From: Betaproteobacteria bacterium
GTDB taxonomy: Bacteria > Pseudomonadota > Gammaproteobacteria > Burkholderiales > SG8-41
Assembly (NCBI GenBank): GCA_025363575.1
Contig: JANYDM010000188.1
Span: forward strand, 1 to 41,101
DNA: 41,101 nucleotides
Direction: 5' to 3'
A program made the position numbers and the translations under genes. Position 1 is the stretch's first letter. Each line of letters opens with the position of its first letter. The notes under the pieces were generated by a model. That model was not told where the DNA came from and did no database searches. It saw only the letters and a list, made by a program, of their open reading frames with translations. Shown one piece after another: positions 1 to 7,693 of the stretch.

Positions 1-208
1 CGCCGGTGCGCCCGTCATGCACGAGCCTGGTCACCTCTTCGATCTCGCCGCCACCCAGCGTCGACAGCCCCGCGCCGATGCCGCCCAGCACGCCGAGCGC
101 GACGACGTTGTTGCCGACGCACAACTGACCCGGGCGATAGCCCATGCGCTCGAGAAAATAAATCTCGTTGCCCGACATGCCCGAAATGCGCTTGTGTTCC
201 TGGATCAT
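1..208 (-). CDS. YbjQ-like (heavy-metal-binding-domain family) protein, 3' part missing
   Basis: The first 69 codons of a minus-strand gene are visible; the rest lies beyond the left edge. The ATG at 208 has an AGGGAGG ribosome-binding site about 6 bases upstream, which supports the start. The N-terminal segment reads as a conserved block beginning MSGNEIYFLERMGY, followed by a Gly-rich VGNNVVALGVLGGIGAGL stretch and a GGGEIEEVT segment. That pattern resembles the extended YbjQ/heavy-metal-binding-domain proteins of Betaproteobacteria as I remember them; function in that family is not established. It follows the Bug gene by 46 bases on the same strand and is probably the last visible gene of the operon that starts at 4721. 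Family assignment is tentative; that the frame is coding is much surer. Confidence 0.55.
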   Translation of the reverse strand, partial: MIQEHKRISGMSGNEIYFLERMGYRPGQLCVGNNVVALGVLGGIGAGLSTLGGGEIEEVTRLVHDGRTG

Positions 209-254
209 GCTGCCTCCCTGTTAGGCGTGTTGACGCGTTTTTACGTTTACTCGT

Positions 255-1235
255 TTACTCGGCGTGTATGCCGGCCTGCTTGATCACTGCACTCCAGCGC
301 GCCATTTCCGAGCGCAGCAGTGCGGTGAGCTCTTCGGGCGTGCTGCCGACTGCCTCGACGCCGCTCGCGATGAACTGCTCGCGCACTTCGGGCGTCCTCA
401 GCAGCTTGACGATCTCCGTGTTCAGGCGCCGCACAATGCCATCGGCGGTACCCGCCGGCGCGAAAACCGCGTGCAGCGATTCCGATTCATAGCCGGCCAG
501 GCCAGCAGAAGCAACCGTCGGCAGGTCGGGCGCGAGTGGCGAAGGCTGCGCGCTCGTTACCGCCAGCGCCCGCAGCCTGCGCGATTTAATCTGCGGCATG
601 ACGACCGATGCAGTCGCAAACGAAAGCTGGATGTTGCCGGAGAGCAAATCAACGGTTTCCTGCGAATTGTTCTTGTATTGGATGTTGACCATCTGCACGC
701 CCGCCAGCGCCTTGAACAGCTCGCCCGACAGATGCGACGACGAGGCCGTGCCCGCCGAAGAATAATTCAGCATGTTCGGCTTCGCCTTGGCGAGCGCGAT
801 CAATTCGCGCATCGATTTCACCGGCACGGAGGGATGCACGACGACAATGTTGGGCGCGCGGTCGGCGAGCGTGACGGGCACGAAATCGCGCAGCACATCG
901 TACGGCGTTTTGCGCAGCAGCTGGCCGACCCACAGGCCGCCGCTCATCGCGAGCAGCGTGTAGCCGTCCGCCGGCGCGTGCGAGACGACCTCGCCGGGTA
1001 TCACGCCGCCGCCGCGGTTCTCGACGATCACCGGCTGGCCGAGCGGGCCCGCGATGCCTTGCGCGATCACGCGCGCGAGCCAGTCGTTGCCGCCGCCGAT
1101 GCCCGCGGTGACGATGCGTATGTATTTCACCGGATAAGCGCCGGGCACAGTCGATTGCGCGCAGGCCGATGCGGCCGGCAACAGCGCCGCCAGCAAGGAT
1201 GCCGGCAGCGCAACGACGGTGTAATACCGCGTCAC
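255..1235 (-). CDS. Bug/TctC-family periplasmic substrate-binding protein
   Basis: Predicted secreted solute receptor of 326 residues, the usual Bug length. A signal peptide ends near ACA-QST. It is followed by the family's PVKYIRIVTAGIGGGNDWLAR start, a VENRGGG loop, a PADGYTLLA block, TPYDVLRDFVPVT, an HPSVPVKSMRELIALAKAKP block and the late LRALAVTS and PDLPTVASAG blocks. A GTG start at 1235 is chosen because it overlaps the upstream oxidoreductase stop as GTGA and places the signal peptide at the N-terminus; the frame stays open upstream to 1304, but that would bury the signal. Its GGLWVGQLL and SVVMPQIK blocks look closer to the Bug protein at 7690 than to the others. It would bind an organic acid for an unlinked TTT-type transporter; the ligand cannot be read from sequence. 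Confidence 0.93.
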   Translation of the reverse strand: MTRYYTVVALPASLLAALLPAASACAQSTVPGAYPVKYIRIVTAGIGGGNDWLARVIAQGIAGPLGQPVIVENRGGGVIPGEVVSHAPADGYTLLAMSGGLWVGQLLRKTPYDVLRDFVPVTLADRAPNIVVVHPSVPVKSMRELIALAKAKPNMLNYSSAGTASSSHLSGELFKALAGVQMVNIQYKNNSQETVDLLSGNIQLSFATASVVMPQIKSRRLRALAVTSAQPSPLAPDLPTVASAGLAGYESESLHAVFAPAGTADGIVRRLNTEIVKLLRTPEVREQFIASGVEAVGSTPEELTALLRSEMARWSAVIKQAGIHAE

Positions 1236-2446
1236 CTCGCGAGATCCTTGTAATCGACTTTCACCCAACTGCGCTCGCGCATCGACCGCTCGGTGGCGTC
1301 CCACACGTAATGCATTTTCAACTGCTCGCGAAACCCGGGTGCGAATTCTGTCCCGTTCCGGATTGCCGCGGCGAATGCGTGCCAGGTCTGCGCTACCGGA
1401 AACGTCGCGCGGCCGTGCTCCATGTCCGCGACGTAGATGTGCCGCGCCGCCGGTTCGATCGCGCTGAACTGCCGCTGCAGCAATTCAGGCGCGGTCGGGT
1501 TCTTCGTCAGCGCGCTGACATCCGCGCGCGCGCCGAAGAGCCGCAGCTCGCCCGAATTGGGATCGCCCTTCTGCGTGTCCTTCGCGCCGCGGTCTTTTAC
1601 GCCGAGCATCAGCATGCCTTCGCTGCCGTATAACTGAAATCCCCAGCCCGGCGCGTGCCATGCGGTAAGGCAGACCTGCAGCGTGCCCATGACGCCCTGC
1701 TCCATGCGCAGCAGCATATTCACGTTGTCGGTCTGGCTGTTGCGCAGCGCGGGCCCGCCGTCGAGATTGGGGCGCTCGGGCACGAGCACGGCCATGTCCG
1801 CGCAAACTTCGGCGATGTCGAGGCCGAGCACCGCGGTAAGACGCTCGATGTTATGTCCCGTGCGATAGGCAGGATGGCCGCCGGCATCCGCCGTGAACAA
1901 CCATTTACGATGGGACGGGCGCGGCGCGATGTACGAGCTCGCGAGGTAGGTGATGTTGAAGGCGAGCGGCTTGCCGATGTAGCCATCGCGCACCATTTCC
2001 GCCATTTGCAGCACCGCGGGTTCGTAGTGCATCTGGTGGCCGACCGCCGTGCGCACGCCCTGCGCCTGCGCGAGGTCGTACATCTCGCGCGCCTGTGCGG
2101 TGGTGGTGCCGAGCGGATGCTCGCAATACACGTGCTTGCCGGCGCGCAACGCGGCCATCACGACTTGATGATGCGTGTCGGGCCGCACGCTCACGCAGAC
2201 GACGTCGAGTTCGGGCCGCTCGGCGAGCATGCGCTCGACGCTGTCGTAAGCATGCGGCAGGTTGAAGCGCTGCCCAGTCGCATTCGCCGTTTCCATGCGC
2301 GTCGTGCATGCCGCGACGACTTCGTACAGATCGGGCAACGCCTTCAGTGCCGGCAGATGCGCGCGTATCGAAAAGCGCTCGCGGCCGTCCGGGCTGCCGC
2401 TGATGCTCGCGCCGACGACGGCGACTTTGAGCGGGCGCGCGCTCAT
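1232..2446 (-). CDS. Gfo/Idh/MocA-family oxidoreductase
   Basis: A 404-residue NAD(P)-dependent oxidoreductase of the Gfo/Idh/MocA superfamily. The N-terminal Rossmann fold is shown by KVAVVGASISGS (residues 7-18), AACTTR at the end of the second strand, and DVVCVSVRPDTHHQVVMAAL (81-100). The region where the family normally has E-K-P reads C108-E109-H110-P111-L-G, so the usual catalytic lysine is a histidine. The variant GASxxG loop and altered EKP recall the Gal80-like branch, where some members bind nucleotide without being ordinary dehydrogenases. Its ATG overlaps the stop of the PrpD gene as ATGA, and its own stop overlaps the Bug start, so the three are probably translationally coupled. 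Substrate unknown. Confidence 0.9.
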   Translation of the reverse strand: MSARPLKVAVVGASISGSPDGRERFSIRAHLPALKALPDLYEVVAACTTRMETANATGQRFNLPHAYDSVERMLAERPELDVVCVSVRPDTHHQVVMAALRAGKHVYCEHPLGTTTAQAREMYDLAQAQGVRTAVGHQMHYEPAVLQMAEMVRDGYIGKPLAFNITYLASSYIAPRPSHRKWLFTADAGGHPAYRTGHNIERLTAVLGLDIAEVCADMAVLVPERPNLDGGPALRNSQTDNVNMLLRMEQGVMGTLQVCLTAWHAPGWGFQLYGSEGMLMLGVKDRGAKDTQKGDPNSGELRLFGARADVSALTKNPTAPELLQRQFSAIEPAARHIYVADMEHGRATFPVAQTWHAFAAAIRNGTEFAPGFREQLKMHYVWDATERSMRERSWVKVDYKDLAR

Positions 2447-3837
2447 GCCGCGGCTCCCGTGCCGCCATCATCGCCGCGCGCGATGTCCATGATCTCGCGC
2501 ACGTCGGGCAGAGTCTCCAGCTGCTCGACGAGTGCAAGCATGCGCTTGGCGCCGCCTTCGCTCAGTGCATTTCGCGTACACGCGAAGAATTTCTTCAGGC
2601 GCTGCTCGCGCGTCGGCGGGTTGGTCTTGCTGCCGAGCCAGCCCGTCACCTTGTTGTCTATCATCTTCGATACCTCGCGCCCGTCCTTGAGCCATACCGT
2701 GACGATGATATGCAACTTTGCTTTGTCGAGCGGAATCGAGTCGTCGGCATGAAAATGCACTTTCGGCAGCATTGCCGCGATATCCGGCGCGCGCAGCCGC
2801 GCGTCCGTGAACGTGTCGACCGTCACTTCGCCGTCGAGCAGCGCGACGAGCGTCGTATATTGCACGCTGAATTTCGCGTCGAGCCCGCTCGCGGGCTGCG
2901 GGCGGTTGACGTAGTCGAAACGCGGGTGCGTGATCTGCACGCGCTCGATGTCAGCGGCGCGAATGTTGTGCGCCTCGCGCAGCGCGAGCGCGGCATCGAT
3001 CGGCCGCTGCGTAAAACCGTTGCACGGATAGAGCTTGAAGCCAACGCCGGGGTCGAGCATGCGCAGCGGCTCGCCGAAATCCCTCACCAGCAATTGCGGA
3101 TCGGCATCGCCCGGCATGAACGTATCGAAGAAACCTTTGGGTCCGAACACATCGGCGCTCGCCGTCCAGCCCATTTTCGCCAGCAGTGCGCTCTCGAGGC
3201 CCATGCGTGCGCCATGTCCCGAGTGCGACGATTTTGTCATGGTGCCCGTGTTGATCGACATGCTGCCGGCACGCGAGCCCGCGACGCCGAACGCCATCAA
3301 TGCTTGTTTCTGATCGAGCGCGAGCAGCTTGATCGACGCCGCAGTGGCGCCGAACAATCCCACGGTACCCGGCTTGTGAAACCCGCGGCCTGTCGCCAAC
3401 CCGGTGGCGGCCATGCGCAGCCTGCCCTGCACCTCGTACGCCGAGACGATCGCTTCGATGACGGCCTTGCCGCCGAGCTGGTAGCGCTCGGCCAGCGCGA
3501 GAATCGCGGGCAGCGTCGGCGACGTCGGATGGTTAGGCGGATAGTGCGTATTGTCGAAGTCGAGCGCGTGCGCCATGCAGCCGTTGGCATAAGCCGCGTT
3601 GATCATCGACGTCTTGAACCCGCCGGTGATCACGGAAGACTGCGGCGTGCCGCCCATCGCGCGCACGTACGCGATCGACAGGCGGCCGACGCCCAGCGGC
3701 TCCGCCGAGCCGGCATGCATGACGCCGAGACCGTCGAGCATGATTTGCTTCGAAACCTCAATCGCCTCGCGCGGCAGGTTGTCGTAACGGATCGCGAGCA
3801 GCCTGCCGGCCAGTTGTTCGGTGATGCTCGATGTCAT
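2443..3837 (-). CDS. MmgE/PrpD-family protein
   Basis: A 464-residue member of the MmgE/PrpD family, which includes 2-methylcitrate dehydratase and cis-aconitate decarboxylase. Visible family blocks are the N-terminal AxxxRYDNLPREAIEVSKQIMLDG helix, an AYANGCMAHALDFDNTH stretch near residues 78-96 that corresponds to the conserved HxxDFDD region, HKPGTVGLFGATAA, the KSSHSGHGARMG block and KLYPCNGFTQRPIDAAL. Length is typical. No methylcitrate synthase or other prp gene is nearby, so a role in propionate metabolism is not supported; PrpD paralogues beside Bug genes are common in Burkholderiales and usually have unknown substrates. It begins 80 bases after the hydrolase gene and overlaps the oxidoreductase by 4 bases. 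Confidence 0.93.
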   Translation of the reverse strand: MTSSITEQLAGRLLAIRYDNLPREAIEVSKQIMLDGLGVMHAGSAEPLGVGRLSIAYVRAMGGTPQSSVITGGFKTSMINAAYANGCMAHALDFDNTHYPPNHPTSPTLPAILALAERYQLGGKAVIEAIVSAYEVQGRLRMAATGLATGRGFHKPGTVGLFGATAASIKLLALDQKQALMAFGVAGSRAGSMSINTGTMTKSSHSGHGARMGLESALLAKMGWTASADVFGPKGFFDTFMPGDADPQLLVRDFGEPLRMLDPGVGFKLYPCNGFTQRPIDAALALREAHNIRAADIERVQITHPRFDYVNRPQPASGLDAKFSVQYTTLVALLDGEVTVDTFTDARLRAPDIAAMLPKVHFHADDSIPLDKAKLHIIVTVWLKDGREVSKMIDNKVTGWLGSKTNPPTREQRLKKFFACTRNALSEGGAKRMLALVEQLETLPDVREIMDIARGDDGGTGAAA

Positions 3838-3917
3838 GCGTTCCCTTTGATGCGAAGTAGCGTTTTCTTGCTGCGCAGTCCGCGCCGGCTGTCCGGCACT
3901 ATGGCGGGACGGTCACG

Positions 3918-4721
3918 TCAACCGAGGGATTTCAGGAACCTCAGCAGTTCTTTCGCGCAGCGGTCGGGCACCGTATCGGTGATGTTGTGCGGCAGCCCGT
4001 CGTAAATAACGAACTCGCACTGCTTGATCTCCTGCCGCAGCAAATCGTATTCGTCGATGAGATGGATGGGATCGGCGCCCGGTGCCACCACCATAACCGG
4101 GCAGCGGATCTTGTGCAGCTCGGCGGTATGGTCGATGACGGCGACGGTCGGCACGAAACGCGCGAGCGACTCGACTTTGTTGCGCGCCGCCTCGGCGATG
4201 AACCAGTCCACGAACCCCGGCTCGACCTGAGACAAGTCCACGCGGTCGGCGATGGTTTCGCGCAAGAATGCGGCCAGCCCTTTGGAGCCTATCTTCGCGA
4301 GCCAGCCGTTATAGTCCTGGCGGCCCATCTTCATGCCGGGCGGCGCAGCGTAGCTCGCCAGCGATTTCACCCGATCCGGATAGTCGATGGCGACACTTTG
4401 CGACACGATGCCGCCCGCCGACGAGCCGGCGAGATGCACGGCGTCGAGGCCGAGATGGCCGATGAGCTCGACGACGTCTTTACCGAGCCGCTTGAACGTC
4501 ATCTGTTCGGGCGTCGGGATGCCCGATTGGCCGTGACCCCGCTGGTCGAGGCGCACGACACGGTAATCGCGCGCGAGAAGCGGCACCCATGCATAGAAGC
4601 GCCGCGAGCTTCCCATCGCCGCATGCACCAGCACGAGCGTGTCCGGTTTGCGCCAGGGATCGGTGTAATCGTCGACAAAGTAACTGAGCTTTAAACCGTC
4701 GCTCGCGGTAAAGCTTTGCAT
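3918..4721 (-). CDS. alpha/beta hydrolase
   Basis: A 267-residue alpha/beta-hydrolase-fold enzyme. The oxyanion region is LVHAAMGSS (31-39), the strand-4 region DQRGHGQSG (59-67), and the nucleophile elbow G99-S-S101-A-G-G with Ser101 as catalytic residue. A candidate acid lies in PGADPIH and the catalytic histidine in LPHNI near the C-terminus. There is no signal peptide, so it acts in the cytoplasm. It heads the minus-strand operon and is divergent from the Bug gene at 4789. The best context-based guess is an ester, lactone or carbon-carbon bond hydrolase in breakdown of the compound imported through the Bug protein, but substrate class cannot be told from the fold. Confidence 0.92.
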   Translation of the reverse strand: MQSFTASDGLKLSYFVDDYTDPWRKPDTLVLVHAAMGSSRRFYAWVPLLARDYRVVRLDQRGHGQSGIPTPEQMTFKRLGKDVVELIGHLGLDAVHLAGSSAGGIVSQSVAIDYPDRVKSLASYAAPPGMKMGRQDYNGWLAKIGSKGLAAFLRETIADRVDLSQVEPGFVDWFIAEAARNKVESLARFVPTVAVIDHTAELHKIRCPVMVVAPGADPIHLIDEYDLLRQEIKQCEFVIYDGLPHNITDTVPDRCAKELLRFLKSLG

Positions 4722-4788
4722 GGCTCTTTCGGTATCGATCTGCGCCCCCTAAGCGGTCGGGTATTTTTCCGTACGGTAACATAAACGT
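4722..4788. promoter_or_regulatory. divergent promoter region with CCGTACGG palindrome
   Basis: These 67 bases separate the divergent hydrolase and Bug genes, so they must carry signals for both directions. An 8-base perfect palindrome CCGTACGG sits at 4769-4776, 12 bases before the Bug ATG, within an AT-richer patch. No convincing -35/-10 pair was found. The palindrome could be an operator half-site or chance. Confidence 0.25.
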
Positions 4789-5760
4789 ATGAAATTACTT
4801 TCGGCGTTGACTGCCTTCGCGCTCGCGCTGCTCGCCAGCGGCGCCCGCGACGCGGACATTGCGGCGTTTCCCGTCAAACCCGTACGCTGCATCGTGCCTT
4901 TCGCGCCGGGCGGCGGCGCCGACGGCGTGGGCCGTCTGATCCAGGCCGGTGCGGGCGCCGCGCTCGGCCAGTCGTTCGTGCTCGACAACCGCCCCGGCGG
5001 CAGCGGCGTCATCGGCAGCGAGATCGTCGCGCAGTCGGCGCCGGACGGTTATACCGTGCTGCTGATCACGACCACGCACACGGTGAATCCCAGCCTTATC
5101 GCGAAGCTGCCGTACGACACGGTGCGCGATTTTGCGCCGGTGACGCTGCTCGCGTCGCAACCGAACATTTTCGTCGTCAATGCGGCGACGCCTGCACGCA
5201 CGGTCGCCGAACTGATCGCGCTGGCAAAATCCAAACCCGGCGCGATTACTTTCGCATCGGGCAGCACCGGCAGCTCGCCGCATCTGACCGGCGAGCTGTT
5301 TTCGACGCTGGCCGGCGTAAAGATGATCCACGTTCCCTATAAGAGCACGGGGCCCGCAATCATCGATTTGCTAGGCGGTCACGTCGACATGATATTCATC
5401 GGCCCGCTGGACGTGGTCGCGCATATCAAAGCGGGCCGTCTGCGCGCGCTCGGCGTCACCAGCGCACGGCGCACGCCGGTGCTGCCCGACGTGCCGACTA
5501 TGGCCGAAGCGGGCGTCAAAGGCCTCGAATCCGGCACCTGGTATGGCGTCGTCGTGCCGGCGCGCACGCCCGCCAATATCGTTGCTGTATTGAACAAGGC
5601 ATTTATCAAAGTCGTTCAGTCGCCGGAAACCGCCGCGCGCCTGCTCGAATTCGGCGTGACGCCCATCGGGCAGGGACCGGATAAACTCGGGCCGTTCATA
5701 CAGGCGGAGATCGCCAAATGGGCGCGCGTGACTAAAGATGCCAGGCTGAGCGCGAACTAG
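4789..5760 (+). CDS. Bug/TctC-family periplasmic substrate-binding protein
   Basis: A 323-residue Bug receptor. It has a short signal peptide (MKLLSALTAFALALLASG), then FPVKPVRCIVPFAPGGGADGVGR, the DNRPGGSGVIGSEIVAQSA loop, PDGYTVLLIT, LPYDTVRDFAPVTLL, and HVPYKSTGPAIIDLLGGHVDM. Around residue 110 the usual HPSLP is replaced by NAATPA. The ATG at 4789 fits the signal peptide exactly; the Shine-Dalgarno is weak (ACGGTAAC). It is the first gene of a plus-strand run Bug-Bug-TauD-Bug and is followed 30 bases later by a second Bug gene. Ligand unknown; the family typically binds carboxylates through a water-mediated contact in the cleft. Confidence 0.93.
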   Translation: MKLLSALTAFALALLASGARDADIAAFPVKPVRCIVPFAPGGGADGVGRLIQAGAGAALGQSFVLDNRPGGSGVIGSEIVAQSAPDGYTVLLITTTHTVNPSLIAKLPYDTVRDFAPVTLLASQPNIFVVNAATPARTVAELIALAKSKPGAITFASGSTGSSPHLTGELFSTLAGVKMIHVPYKSTGPAIIDLLGGHVDMIFIGPLDVVAHIKAGRLRALGVTSARRTPVLPDVPTMAEAGVKGLESGTWYGVVVPARTPANIVAVLNKAFIKVVQSPETAARLLEFGVTPIGQGPDKLGPFIQAEIAKWARVTKDARLSAN

Positions 5761-5776
5761 CCGCCCAGCAGCAGCG

Positions 5777-5784
5777 AGGAGGAG
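5777..5784 (+). promoter_or_regulatory. ribosome-binding site that decides a TTG start
   Basis: AGGAGGAG here is a near-perfect Shine-Dalgarno. It abuts the in-frame TTG at 5785, lies 6 bases before the TTG at 5791, and 21 before the ATG at 5806. Only 5791 has normal spacing, so a TTG start at 5791 is preferred. Confidence 0.6.
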
Positions 5785-5790
5785 TTGAGT

Positions 5791-6756
5791 TTGACCGCAA
5801 TCAAGATGCGCTGGCTTGCACTACTGCTGTCAATAACAGCGACGGCAATCGGCGCGCAGGATTTCCCGACGAAATCATTGCGTCTGATCGTGCCGGTTGC
5901 GCCCGGCGGCGGCACCGATATTCTCGGCCGCGCTCTCGCGCGCAAGCTGAGCGAGCTGTATGGGCAGCAGGTCGTGGTTGACAACCGGCCGGGCGCCGGC
6001 ACCGTCATCGGCTCGGACCTGATGGCAAAATCGCCGCCCGACGGCTACACCATGAGCCTGCAGATCAACGCGCTGGCGGCGAACCAGACGCTGTACGCGA
6101 AACTGCCGTACGACACGCTCAGGGATTTCGCGGCCGTGGTGCTGATCGCGTCGACGCCGAATGTGCTGGTCGCGCATCCGTCGCTGCCGGTGAAATCCGC
6201 GCGCGACTTTCTCGCGCTCGCGCGGGCGCGGCCCGGGCAGATTGCTTACGCGTCCACCGGCGTCGGCGGCGCGGCTTACCTCGCGACGGAACTGTTGAAA
6301 CTCAATACCGGCATCCAGATGATCCATGTGCCTTATAAAGGGACGGCGCCGGCGCTCAATGCCATCCTGTCCGGCGAAGTGCAGGTGATGGCCGCCGCCC
6401 TGCCCGGCACCATACCGTTCATTCAGGCCAGGCGCGTGCGCGCGCTCGGCGTAACCAGCGCGCAACGCGCGCCCGCCATGCCCGAGCTACCGACGCTGAT
6501 GGAGGCCGGCGTGCGCGGCTATGAATTCTCGACCTGGTACGGATTGTTCGTGCCGGCCGCCACGCCGCGCGATATTGTGGCGAAGCTGAATTCCGCAGTG
6601 CTCAAGATACTCGGCCAGGCGGATTTCCGCGCCCAGCTCGCTCGCGACGGGCTCGACCCCATCGGCGGCACGCCCGAGTCGTTCGACGTTTATTTCCGCG
6701 CGGAGGTCGAGAAGCTCGGGGCTGCACTGCGCGCCGCCGGCGCGAAAGCGGACTGA
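5791..6756 (+). CDS. Bug/TctC-family periplasmic substrate-binding protein
   Basis: A 321-residue Bug receptor with a signal peptide ending at AIGA-QDFP, followed by SLRLIVPVAPGGGTDILGR, DNRPGAGTVIGSDLMAKSP, LPYDTLRDFAAVVLI, HPSLPVKSARDFLALARARPG and HVPYKGTAPALNAILSGEV. TTG at 5791 is preferred because of the Shine-Dalgarno at 5777-5784; an in-frame TTG at 5785 and ATG at 5806 are less likely. The gene lies 30 bases after another Bug gene, and a TauD/TfdA dioxygenase gene follows after an 88-base gap containing a candidate promoter. The pair of adjacent Bug genes before a dioxygenase is repeated at 28196-31072. Confidence 0.93.
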   Translation: MTAIKMRWLALLLSITATAIGAQDFPTKSLRLIVPVAPGGGTDILGRALARKLSELYGQQVVVDNRPGAGTVIGSDLMAKSPPDGYTMSLQINALAANQTLYAKLPYDTLRDFAAVVLIASTPNVLVAHPSLPVKSARDFLALARARPGQIAYASTGVGGAAYLATELLKLNTGIQMIHVPYKGTAPALNAILSGEVQVMAAALPGTIPFIQARRVRALGVTSAQRAPAMPELPTLMEAGVRGYEFSTWYGLFVPAATPRDIVAKLNSAVLKILGQADFRAQLARDGLDPIGGTPESFDVYFRAEVEKLGAALRAAGAKAD

Positions 6757-6773
6757 ATGCCCACCCCCGCGTC

Positions 6774-6803
6774 TTGACAACCCGCATCCCCCGCGGCCAT
6801 AGT
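6774..6803 (+). promoter_or_regulatory. candidate sigma-70 promoter for the dioxygenase gene
   Basis: A perfect -35 hexamer TTGACA (6774-6779) is followed after 18 bases by CATAGT (6798-6803), 4 of 6 matches to the -10 consensus. The start codon of the dioxygenase is 41 bases further on, behind GGAGGA at 6830-6835. This suggests that the dioxygenase and the following Bug gene can be transcribed separately from the two upstream Bug genes. Confidence 0.4.
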
Positions 6804-6844
6804 TGGCCGAACCATCGCAAGCGAACACCGGAGGAATCGTCACC

Positions 6845-7693
6845 ATGCAAATCATCCATTCTAAAAACGTCATCGGCGCGGAAATCCGCGACATCGACCT
6901 CGCGCAGACCTTGTCCGAAGCCGACTTCACGCGCGTCGAGAACACCTTCAATGAGCGCGGCGTCGTTTGCTATCCCCGGCAGCAGCTGAACGAAGAGCAG
7001 CTCGTCGCCTTCGCGCGGCGCTTCGGCGATGTCGCGAAGATCTTCCTCACGCACTACGCGCACCCCACGCATCCCGAGATCATGTACGTATCGAACATCA
7101 AGGAAAACGGCCGTGACATCGGCCATGCCGACGCCGGCAGCGTGTGGCACACCGACATGTCGTACACCGCGCGGCCGCCGCGCGCGACCGTGCTCTACGC
7201 GCTCGAGGTGCCAATGGAAAACGGCGTCGCGCTCGGCGATACCCACTTCTCGAGCGCCGCGGCAGCCTACGACAGCCTGCCGGATTCGACCAAACGAAAA
7301 ATCGAGAATTTGCGCGCGATCCACCAGGTGGCGGGCCGCCGCGCGCGCACCGGCACCGGCCAGGGCGACCAGGCGTTGCGCCGCGAGCAGCCGGCCGTCG
7401 TGCACCCCATCGTGCGCACGCATCCGTTCACGGGACGTAAATGTCTGTATGTGAGCAAGGGCGAATGCGAAGGCATCGAGGGCATGCCGCAGGACGAGGC
7501 GCTCGCGCTGATCGACGAGCTCGCTGACCATATCGTCGAGAGCCGTTTTCATCACACGCATCAGTGGAAGGTGCGCGACGTGCTGATGTGGGACAACTGC
7601 GCGTTGCAGCATCTGGCGTCGTTCGACTACAAGTGGCCGCAGCATCGGCGGCTCATGCAACGCGTGACTGTGGGCGGCGGCGCGTCGGTTTGA
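6845..7693 (+). CDS. TauD/TfdA-family Fe(II)/2-oxoglutarate dioxygenase
   Basis: A 282-residue non-haem iron, 2-oxoglutarate-dependent dioxygenase. The facial triad is visible as W-H102-T-D104 in the VWHTDMSY motif and the distal histidine H256 in NCALQHLASFDY; the 2-oxoglutarate-anchoring arginine is one of those in HRRLMQR (269 or 273). The N-terminus has the family's GAEIRDIDL block. The ATG at 6845 is chosen because GGAGGA lies 9 bases upstream. Length matches TauD and TfdA. Substrate is unknown: taurine, 2,4-D, alkylsulfate and other oxygenases share these motifs. Stop and next start overlap as TTGA, coupling it to a Bug receptor, which suggests the enzyme works on the compound that receptor binds. 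Confidence 0.93.
   Translation: MQIIHSKNVIGAEIRDIDLAQTLSEADFTRVENTFNERGVVCYPRQQLNEEQLVAFARRFGDVAKIFLTHYAHPTHPEIMYVSNIKENGRDIGHADAGSVWHTDMSYTARPPRATVLYALEVPMENGVALGDTHFSSAAAAYDSLPDSTKRKIENLRAIHQVAGRRARTGTGQGDQALRREQPAVVHPIVRTHPFTGRKCLYVSKGECEGIEGMPQDEALALIDELADHIVESRFHHTHQWKVRDVLMWDNCALQHLASFDYKWPQHRRLMQRVTVGGGASV

Noticed and set aside
264..1253. Long plus-strand frame opposite the Bug gene
   Set aside because: Arg/Gln/His-rich shadow of a well-supported minus-strand gene.
2443..3837. Part of a 2-methylcitrate (propionate) operon
   Set aside because: Only a PrpD-type protein is present; no prpB, prpC or acnD neighbours.
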